The position numbers and the translations under genes are program-made. A model generated the notes under the pieces. That model searched no databases. It saw only the letters and a program-made list of their open reading frames with translations, and was not told where the DNA came from. This document shows positions 1 to 4,620 of a DNA stretch of 5,785 nt, piece by piece; the first letter of the stretch is position 1; each line of letters begins with the position of its first letter. This stretch comes from HGM12669 sp048527645 (GTDB taxonomy: Bacteria > Bacillota > Clostridia > Oscillospirales > CAG-272): contig DBGFNI010000193.1 of assembly GCA_048527645.1 (NCBI GenBank), positions 1 to 5,785 on the forward strand, in the 5' to 3' direction.

Positions 1-627
1 TTTCTGTTTGTTTTTCTGCTGATGCTGTTTTCTTCCGGCGCCAGCCTGTGGTATTTCCTCGGTATGGGTGCTGTAAGTGCCGGCGCCGCACCTTTTCTAT
101 GGAAGTATTTTCTGAAAGAATATCAGAAAGAAAGAATTTTGTGCGGCTTTGACCCCTCCCGCGATCCGCTGGGCTACGGCTATCAGGCGCTGTGTTCGCA
201 GCGCGCGGTGTGCGGCGGCGGCTTTTGGGGGCAGGGGTATCTGAAAGGAGAAATCTCACAGAATCCGATGCAGTCCGCTCTTCCCGCGCGGCAGACAGAC
301 ATGATTTTTGCGGTGATGGGCGAGGAGCTCGGCTTTGTGGGGATCTGTGTTTATCTGATTTTGCTCAGTGCTTTGGTTCTCCGAATTTTGCTGGTGGCGA
401 GGAAAACGAAAAACAGCTGGGGCAGTTTTATCTGCATCGGCGTTGCCGCGGTATTTATCTGTCAGGCATTGGAAAACATCGGGATGTGCCTGGGGGTGCT
501 GCCGGTCATCGGTCTGACGCTGCCCTTTATGAGTTACGGCGGGTCATCTGTTGTGACGCTGTTTGTGATGGTGGGCTTGGTACAGTGCGTGGAGCGCTAT
601 CACGATACTACGTTCGGCGAGGAATAA
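1..627 (+). CDS. FtsW/RodA/SpoVE-family peptidoglycan polymerase, C-terminal part (5' end outside window)
   Basis: This is the C-terminal 208 residues of a SEDS-family integral membrane glycosyltransferase, which polymerises lipid II into glycan strands with a partner class B penicillin-binding protein. The reading frame is open from base 1, so the N-terminal half lies outside the window. Visible family marks are a GYGYQ segment followed by a glycine-rich loop (CGGGFWGQG, about 205-231), the LPARQTDMIFAVMGEELGFVG region (about 280-345), and the C-terminal NIGM...LPVIGLTLPFMSYGGSS signature (about 475-550). The Asp of QTD (codon 298-300) aligns with the essential Asp known in RodA/FtsW. Membrane segments are visible near 1-90, 330-390, 430-510 and 530-590. 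The long loop with DPLGYGYQ suggests a RodA-like clostridial paralogue, but RodA, FtsW and SpoVE cannot be separated safely from this half. The loop is somewhat divergent: Cys replaces the usual Ser before GG, and no Gln follows GYLKG. holA follows in the same direction. Confidence 0.9.
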   Translation, partial: FLFVFLLMLFSSGASLWYFLGMGAVSAGAAPFLWKYFLKEYQKERILCGFDPSRDPLGYGYQALCSQRAVCGGGFWGQGYLKGEISQNPMQSALPARQTDMIFAVMGEELGFVGICVYLILLSALVLRILLVARKTKNSWGSFICIGVAAVFICQALENIGMCLGVLPVIGLTLPFMSYGGSSVVTLFVMVGLVQCVERYHDTTFGEE

Positions 628-680
628 CGCCGAGAAGCAAAGACTGTTTGATGTGCCGTGTGCGATGCGCACGAATATTC

Positions 681-692
681 AAGGAAGAAAGG
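681..692 (+). promoter_or_regulatory. Probable ribosome binding site for holA (TTG 703)
   Basis: The purine-rich run AAGGAAGAAAGG ends 10 nt before TTG 703. It is the only good Shine-Dalgarno-like stretch between the upstream stop (627) and the conserved part of the delta subunit, apart from GGAG at 723-726, which would serve TTG 736. Nothing comparable precedes GTG 658. It therefore favours a start at 703, with weak strength expected because of the long spacing and the TTG codon. Confidence 0.45.
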
Positions 693-702
693 TTTTGAGG
701 AT

Positions 703-1785
703 TTGGCAAAAAGCCGTGTAACGGAGAATCTTACTTTGCTGAAGGAAAAGCTGAAAAGTGTATACTTTTCCGGCGCGTTTCTCTTTTGCGGGGAAGAAGA
801 ATACTTAAAGCGCTATTATCTGGAGCAGGTGCGGGAAAAGCTGGTTCCCGATCCCGAGCTTGCCTGCTTTGACACGCTGCAAATTGACGGCGCGGGGGAT
901 AAAGAACTGCTTGCGGCACAAATCGAGGGCGCGGTGATCACGCCGCCGGTGATGAACGAATACAAGCTCATTGAAGTGCACAGCTGCGATTTTGAAGCCT
1001 ACAAAAAGCCGGAGAACAAGGCGGCGTTTGAGGCGCTGTGCGGCGTGTTGGAACTACTCCCGGACTATTCTTATGCAACGGTGCTGTTTTACTGCACGCC
1101 GGACGAGTTTTTCACCGGCTATCGGTGGGATCAGTCCGCACAGTTCAAGGCGCTGGAAAAAAGAATGTGCATCGTCCCGTTCTTTTTGCAGACGCCCGCA
1201 AAGCTCAAGCCCTGGTGCCGCCGCCACTTCAAGAGCGAAGGCATTGAGGCGGGGGAGGATGTCATCGCCTTGCTGCTTGATCAGTGCGGCTGTCAGATGC
1301 AGGGGCTATACAGCGAGATTGAAAAGCTGTGCCTGTGGTGCCGCGCCCGCGGCAAGGACAGTCTGCAATGCGCGGATGTCAGGCGGGTTTGCACCCTCAC
1401 GCCCACAGAGGAGGACTTCGGTCTTTCCAATGCGCTCAAGCGACGCGATGTGGGACAGGCAATCGTGCAGTACCGGCTGCAACGCGCGGCAAAAACGGAG
1501 CCGGTAGTGCTTTTTTCGCAGATCAGCGGCGTTGTCAATGATATGTGGCGGGTCAAAACCGCGGCAGACAGCGGCATGACGCAGGAGCAGATCGCCGCGG
1601 CGCTTCACTTGCATGCATTTGTCGTGCAAACGACCTTGCAGGCGGCGCGTCAGTTCAGCGACGGGGAGCTGAAAGGGTTGCTCTCCCTTTGCTATGACAC
1701 GGATTTGGCGCTCAAAAGCGCCCCCACGCCGGCAGATGTGCTGCTGGAGCGGCTGATTGCCGCATTCGGCAAAGCAGTGCCGTGA
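703..1785 (+). CDS. holA: DNA polymerase III delta subunit (clamp loader), probable TTG start
   Basis: The product is the delta subunit of the clamp-loader complex, which opens the beta sliding clamp so it can be placed on DNA. From the proposed start it is 360 residues, near the usual 330-350. It carries the N-terminal GAFLFCGEEEYL motif (residues 25-35), a middle segment LLDQCGCQMQ..LYSEIEKLCLW (191-212) that matches the family's helical EleKL pattern, and the C-terminal DTDLALKSAPTPADVLLERLIAAF (332-355), typical of delta. The start is uncertain. GTG at 658 is the first possible codon but lacks a Shine-Dalgarno and adds 15 atypical residues. TTG at 703 has GAAAGG about 10 nt upstream and gives a normal N-terminus. 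TTG at 736, preceded by GGAG (723-726), is a shorter option. The protein is unusually rich in cysteine (14 by my count), with no standard zinc-finger spacing. The family call is firm; the start is not. Confidence 0.9.
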   Translation: MAKSRVTENLTLLKEKLKSVYFSGAFLFCGEEEYLKRYYLEQVREKLVPDPELACFDTLQIDGAGDKELLAAQIEGAVITPPVMNEYKLIEVHSCDFEAYKKPENKAAFEALCGVLELLPDYSYATVLFYCTPDEFFTGYRWDQSAQFKALEKRMCIVPFFLQTPAKLKPWCRRHFKSEGIEAGEDVIALLLDQCGCQMQGLYSEIEKLCLWCRARGKDSLQCADVRRVCTLTPTEEDFGLSNALKRRDVGQAIVQYRLQRAAKTEPVVLFSQISGVVNDMWRVKTAADSGMTQEQIAAALHLHAFVVQTTLQAARQFSDGELKGLLSLCYDTDLALKSAPTPADVLLERLIAAFGKAVP

Positions 1786-1903
1786 TACAGAAAAGCAAAA
1801 CAGCGGGCTGCGCATTGCCCGGCGCGCTGCAATCAATACAGACAAGATGAAACGGCGGTATTTTACCTGCCGGAAATGACAGAACAACATAGGAGAGAAA
1901 ACA
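1786..1903 (+). other. 118-nt intergenic gap with two imperfect inverted repeats
   Basis: This gap between holA and wecB is the clearest break in the cluster and the most likely place for a terminator, promoter or attenuator. Two imperfect hairpins can be drawn. The first is CAGC+GGGC (1801-1808) with GCCC (1817-1820) and GCTG (1826-1829), interrupted by a 5-nt bulge. The second is CGGC+GGTA (1853-1860) with TACC (1864-1867) and GCCG (1869-1872), with a 3-nt loop and a bulged T. Neither is followed by a T tract, so an intrinsic terminator is not supported. The best -35/-10 pair I can find (TTGCCC 1815-1820, 16 nt, TACAGA 1837-1842) matches consensus poorly. A 10-codon basic ORF (ATG 1847 to TGA 1879) spans the second hairpin but has no good ribosome site. 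Confidence 0.4.
1891..1896 (+). promoter_or_regulatory. Ribosome binding site of wecB
   Basis: AGGAGA lies 7 nt before ATG 1904. It is the strongest Shine-Dalgarno in the window, and it fixes the wecB start, which also gives the canonical short N-terminus MKTVMLVFGTRPE. A strong independent site after a 118-nt gap fits wecB being translated independently of holA. Confidence 0.85.
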
Positions 1904-3001
1904 ATGAAAACAGTCATGTTGGTGTTCGGCACCAGACCGGAAGCAATCAAAATGTGTCCGTTGGTAAAGGAACTGAAAAAGCGGGAGGGGCTGAACACGG
2001 TGGTATGCATCACCGGTCAGCACCGCCAGATGCTGGATCAGGTGCTGCAGGCGTTTGCAGTGGAGCCGGACTATGATTTGTCCATTATGAAGGAGGGGCA
2101 GACGCTGTTTGACGTGACGGTGAATATTCTGGAGCGGATCAAGGCAGTGCTGGAAGAGGTCAAGCCGGATGTGGTGCTGGTACACGGCGACACTTCGACA
2201 ACCTTTGTCACTGCGCTTGCCTGCTTTTATTTGCAGATTCCCGTGGGGCATGTCGAGGCAGGTCTGCGCACCTACAATATTTACTCGCCGTATCCGGAGG
2301 AATTCAACCGGCAGGCAGTGGGTATCATTTCCCGCTACAATTTTGCGCCCACAGAGCTTTCCCGCGACAATCTGCTGCGCGAGGGCAAGCATGCGGAGAG
2401 CATCTATGTCACCGGCAACACCGCCATTGACGCGCTGAAAACCACAGTGCGGGAAAACTATACCCACCCGGAACTGGAATGGGCGGCGGACTCCAGACTG
2501 ATCATGATCACGGCGCACCGCCGGGAAAACCTGGGTGAGCCGATGCGGCATATGTTCCGCGCCATCCGCAGAATCATCGACGAGCATCCGGACGTGAAGG
2601 CGATTTATCCCATTCACATGAATCCGCGCGTGCGCTCGGTTGCCATGGAGGAGCTGGGCGGCTGTGACCGCATCCGGATTATCGAGCCGCTGGAGGTTCT
2701 GGATTTTCACAATTTTCTTTCCCGTTCCTATCTGATTCTGACAGACAGCGGCGGGATTCAGGAGGAGGCGCCCTCTCTGGGCAAGCCTGTGCTGGTCATG
2801 CGCGACACCACGGAGCGGCCGGAGGGAATCGCCGCGGGCACGCTGAAGCTGGTGGGAACGCAGGAGGATGTGATCTATGACGCGTTCAAAACCTTGCTGG
2901 AGAGCCGGGAGGAATATGAAAAAATGAGTCACGCCTCCAACCCTTACGGTGACGGCTTTGCCTGCAAGCGCATTGCGGATATTCTGGAGCAGACGCTGTA
3001 A
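1904..3001 (+). CDS. wecB: UDP-N-acetylglucosamine 2-epimerase (non-hydrolysing)
   Basis: This cytosolic enzyme interconverts UDP-GlcNAc and UDP-ManNAc and so supplies ManNAc for wall teichoic acids, capsules or other envelope glycans. The 365 residues are full length for the family, with its GT-B fold. Recognisable motifs are FGTRPEAIK (8-16), QHRQMLDQ (39-46), HGDTSTT (94-100), HVEAGLRT (116-123), YPEEFNR (130-136), TAHRREN (203-209), IHMNP (237-241) and TDSGGIQEEAPSLGKP (280-295). Asp96, Glu118, Glu132 and His205 fall where the catalytic residues of E. coli WecB lie (Asp95, Glu117, Glu131, His213). Gln39, Gln42, Glu132, Arg206 and His238 align with the allosteric UDP-GlcNAc site described in the Bacillus anthracis enzyme. 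The arginine of that site (Arg69 there) appears to be Gly65 here (KEGQTL). The gene has a strong AGGAGA site. Its TAA overlaps the ATG of the next gene (TAATG), implying coupled translation. No other ManNAc-pathway gene is in the window. Confidence 0.96.
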   Translation: MKTVMLVFGTRPEAIKMCPLVKELKKREGLNTVVCITGQHRQMLDQVLQAFAVEPDYDLSIMKEGQTLFDVTVNILERIKAVLEEVKPDVVLVHGDTSTTFVTALACFYLQIPVGHVEAGLRTYNIYSPYPEEFNRQAVGIISRYNFAPTELSRDNLLREGKHAESIYVTGNTAIDALKTTVRENYTHPELEWAADSRLIMITAHRRENLGEPMRHMFRAIRRIIDEHPDVKAIYPIHMNPRVRSVAMEELGGCDRIRIIEPLEVLDFHNFLSRSYLILTDSGGIQEEAPSLGKPVLVMRDTTERPEGIAAGTLKLVGTQEDVIYDAFKTLLESREEYEKMSHASNPYGDGFACKRIADILEQTL

Positions 3002-3756
3002 TGGCGGGAGATTCGATCCAATCTGCCGCGCAGGAGCAGACGCGCGCGGCGGAGGCGGAGCACTTTTCAAAAACGCAGTGGCGCGGCGGAACCCTGCTAG
3101 GCCCCGTGCCGCCGGCGATGGTGAGCGTCGCCGATCCGGCAAGACCGCAGAGCGGCAACATCATCACAGTTGCCTGGACGGGAATTGTGAATACGATTCC
3201 GCCCAAGGCGTATATTTCCGTGCGTCCGACCCGATATTCCTATCCTTTGCTGATCGCGTCCGGCGAGTTTGTGATCAATCTGACCACGGCCTCCCTGGTG
3301 CGCGCCGCGGATTTTTGCGGCGTCCATACGGGAGCAAAGGTTGATAAATTTGAAGCGTGCGGACTGACGCCGATACCCGCCAACACGGTGGGCGCGCCGC
3401 TGATCGCGCAGTCGCCCCTGTCTTTGGAATGCAAGCTGGATCGCGTGATCGAGCTTGGCAGCCATCATATGCTGCTGTGCGATATCACCGCGGTGGATGT
3501 GGACACGGCACTGATCGACGCGAACGGCAAGCTGCATTTAGAACGCGCCGATCTGTGCGGCTTTGCGCACGGCACCTATTATGCGCTGGGCGCGGCGCTT
3601 GGTACGTTCGGCTTTGCTGTGAAGCGAAAGAAACGGAAACCCGCAGCCGCCGCAAAGCAGCCCGCGCAAAAAGCCGCCGCAGGGCGCATCGGCGGGCAAG
3701 CGGGCAAGGCGCCGGGAAAAAAGCGTGCGAAGCAGAACCGCAACAGAAAAAAATGA
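3001..3756 (+). CDS. Flavin reductase-like, FMN-binding split-barrel protein (flavoredoxin type) with basic tail
   Basis: The product belongs to the flavin reductase / flavoredoxin family (FMN-binding split barrel), usually cytosolic dimers that hold FMN and pass electrons; the physiological partner is rarely known. Core motifs, in order, are GPVPPAMVS (34-42), ITVAWTGIVNTIPPKAYISV (55-74) with RPTRYSYP (75-82), FVINLTTASLVRAADFCGVH (90-109), VDKFEACGLTP (114-124), GSHHMLLCDITAVDVD (153-168) and GTYYALGAALGTFGF (191-205). Two parts are unusual. About 22 residues precede the normal family start (near KTQWRGGTLL). A 45-residue Lys/Arg/Ala/Gly-rich low-complexity tail (207-251) follows the barrel and may bind nucleic acid or another polyanion, but that is inference. 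No in-frame ATG, GTG or TTG near the normal start replaces ATG 3001, which overlaps the wecB stop and has GGAG (2986-2989) upstream. The gene ends in an A7 run (3747-3753), and its TGA lies within an ATGA. Confidence 0.88.
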   Translation: MAGDSIQSAAQEQTRAAEAEHFSKTQWRGGTLLGPVPPAMVSVADPARPQSGNIITVAWTGIVNTIPPKAYISVRPTRYSYPLLIASGEFVINLTTASLVRAADFCGVHTGAKVDKFEACGLTPIPANTVGAPLIAQSPLSLECKLDRVIELGSHHMLLCDITAVDVDTALIDANGKLHLERADLCGFAHGTYYALGAALGTFGFAVKRKKRKPAAAAKQPAQKAAAGRIGGQAGKAPGKKRAKQNRNRKK

Positions 3757-3833
3757 CCGCCTTGCATTTCCGTCGTCGCTTTGGTAAAGAGATAAGCCGG
3801 AGGGACGTGCAGCGCAGGGCGCAAAAGAAATGA
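3753..3833 (+). CDS. Possible 26-codon ORF, or frameshifted extension of the flavin reductase tail
   Basis: This ORF opens in an ATGA overlap with the flavin reductase stop (3753-3756) and closes in another ATGA at 3830-3833. The 26-residue product is very basic, with runs such as FRRRFGK (6-12), SRRD (15-18) and QRRAQKK (20-26). I do not recognise it. It lies in the -1 frame relative to the flavin reductase, directly after an A7 run (3747-3753). It could therefore also be a C-terminal extension produced by a -1 slip, or by a miscounted homopolymer, prolonging an already basic tail. No good Shine-Dalgarno precedes it. It may simply be untranslated spacer, since short ORFs occur by chance. Confidence 0.22.
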   Translation: MTALHFRRRFGKEISRRDVQRRAQKK

Positions 3834-3910
3834 GAAAGAGAATATGGACGGACGACAAGCCGCTGGCCGGTACCGAAGCGGCTTGTAATATTATGGAAGG
3901 AAACATATGA
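3830..3910 (+). CDS. Possible 26-codon leader ORF upstream of trmK
   Basis: This ORF starts in the ATGA at 3830-3833 and stops in the ATGA at 3907-3910 that contains the trmK start, so its translation would couple to trmK. The peptide begins MRKRIWTDDKPLAG and ends NIMEGNI; it shows no signal peptide, membrane segment or known motif. A possible AGGG lies about 10 nt upstream (3816-3819). The perfect 10-bp hairpin at 3855-3886 lies inside it, so ribosomes translating it would have to melt that stem. A leader-peptide role is conceivable, but neither conservation nor expression can be judged here, and chance is a real alternative. Confidence 0.22.
   Translation: MRKRIWTDDKPLAGTEAACNIMEGNI
3855..3886 (+). 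promoter_or_regulatory. Perfect 10-bp inverted repeat (RNA hairpin) upstream of trmK
   Basis: The left arm ACAAGCCGCT (3855-3864) and right arm AGCGGCTTGT (3877-3886) are exact reverse complements around a 12-nt loop (3865-3876) that itself contains the palindrome GGTACC. The stem ends 20 nt before ATG 3907 and 9 nt before the GGAAGG ribosome site of trmK. The following bases are AATATTATGG, not a T run, so it is a poor intrinsic terminator. It could be a partial terminator, an RNA-stability element, a translational control hairpin, or a dyad operator in DNA. The structure is certain in sequence; its role is unknown. Confidence 0.55.
3896..3900 (+). promoter_or_regulatory. Ribosome binding site of trmK
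   Basis: GAAGG at 3896-3900 (GGAAGG counting base 3895) lies 6 nt before ATG 3907 and supports that start. It sits just downstream of the 3855-3886 hairpin, so it stays single-stranded when the hairpin forms. Confidence 0.7.
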
Positions 3911-4620
3911 AGCAGATTGCTTTGGACAACCGGCTGCTCTCCGCCGCATCTTTGGTGCGGCCGGGGGTTTATGTTGCGGATATCGGCACGGATCACGCAT
4001 ATTTGCCGATTTATTTGTGCCAGGCGGGCATTGTGCCCGGCGCGGTTGCCGCGGATATTAATCTGGGACCGCTGCAGCGCGCAAGCGCGCACATCCGCGC
4101 CTGCGGACTGGATGGGGTGATTGAGACGCGCCGGTGTGACGGCTTGCAAGGGCTGGAGCAGGCAGGATGCCGGGATTATGTGATCTGCGGCATGGGCGGC
4201 GAGCTCATTGCGCGGATTCTGGCGCAGGCGCCGTTTATTCAAAACAGCGATTATCATATGATCCTGCAGCCGATGACGGCGCACTGTGCTTTGCGGCAGT
4301 ATCTGTGGGAAAACGGCTTTTCCATCTTGCAGGAAAAGCTGAGCAAAACCGATCGGATTTACCAGGTGTTTTCCGTGCAGTATACCGGGCAGCGGGAAGA
4401 GAGCAATTATGCACAGCGTGTGTTGGGCAAGTATCATATGCAGCATCCCGATGACGCGCTGTTGGGCGAGTTTCTCGCGGTGCAGCGCACCTTTGCGGCA
4501 AAACGGTTTGCGGGAAAGCGGCGCGGCGGACAGGACACGGCGCAGGATGCGCAACTGCTGGATGCCATAGATGCGATGATGGCGTCATGCGGAAAGGCGG
4601 AAGAGAATCATGGCGTTTGA
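3907..4620 (+). CDS. trmK: tRNA (adenine(22)-N1)-methyltransferase, TrmK family
   Basis: TrmK is a cytosolic SAM-dependent methyltransferase that forms m1A at position 22 in the D-arm of certain tRNAs; in Bacillus it is YqfN. The 237-residue length fits the family. The start has the family pattern LDNRLLSAASLV (6-17). The SAM-binding motif ADIGTDHAYLPIYL (24-37) is almost canonical. AADINLGPLQRA (48-59) is the acidic motif II region, CDGL (77-80) follows, and GMGG (95-98) and ILQPM (119-123) with LRQYLWENGF (129-138) complete the Rossmann domain. The C-terminal part (about 160-237) is the helical domain typical of TrmK. The ATG has GGAAGG 6 nt upstream. The last 11 nt overlap the start of rqcH, so the two are probably translated as a coupled pair. 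Upstream lies a hairpin and possibly a coupled short ORF. Confidence 0.93.
   Translation: MKQIALDNRLLSAASLVRPGVYVADIGTDHAYLPIYLCQAGIVPGAVAADINLGPLQRASAHIRACGLDGVIETRRCDGLQGLEQAGCRDYVICGMGGELIARILAQAPFIQNSDYHMILQPMTAHCALRQYLWENGFSILQEKLSKTDRIYQVFSVQYTGQREESNYAQRVLGKYHMQHPDDALLGEFLAVQRTFAAKRFAGKRRGGQDTAQDAQLLDAIDAMMASCGKAEENHGV
4599..4605 (+). promoter_or_regulatory. Ribosome binding site of rqcH, inside trmK
   Basis: GGAAGAG lies within the trmK coding region, with its GGAA core about 7 nt before ATG 4610. It supports starting rqcH at 4610, inside trmK, rather than at the in-frame ATG at 4628 (Met7), and it gives the standard NFACT N-terminus. Confidence 0.65.

Noticed and set aside
613..672. 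Small hairpins after the SEDS gene: TCGGCG/CGCCGA (614-619 with 628-633) and GTGCG/CGCAC (660-664 with 668-672)
   Set aside because: Stems of 5-6 bp without a T tract do not make an intrinsic terminator, and such short repeats are common in GC-rich DNA.
1801..1872. Terminator or attenuator between holA and wecB
   Set aside because: Both candidate stems contain bulges and neither is followed by a T run. They are kept only as part of the gap description.
1876..2076. 66-codon ORF overlapping the start of wecB in another frame
   Set aside because: It covers the wecB ribosome site and N-terminus, has no ribosome site of its own, and gives a low-complexity Gly/Ala-rich translation.
1712..3142. 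476-codon open frame on the - strand over wecB
   Set aside because: It is antisense to a clear wecB with intact motifs. Its translation is rich in His, Arg and Gln with no recognisable domain, as expected from the complement of GC-rich codons.
3762..3790. Possible promoter for trmK: TTGCAT, 17 nt, TAAAGA
   Set aside because: Spacing is ideal, but only three of six bases match consensus in each box, which is expected by chance.
3753..3906. Tandem 77-nt repeat suggested by the equal spacing of the ATGA motifs
   Set aside because: Base-by-base comparison of 3753-3829 with 3830-3906 shows no similarity beyond the shared ATGA.
3538..4554. 338-codon open frame on the - strand across the flavin reductase-trmK junction
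   Set aside because: It is antisense to two real genes and shows no domain or family motif; it looks like a codon-bias artefact.
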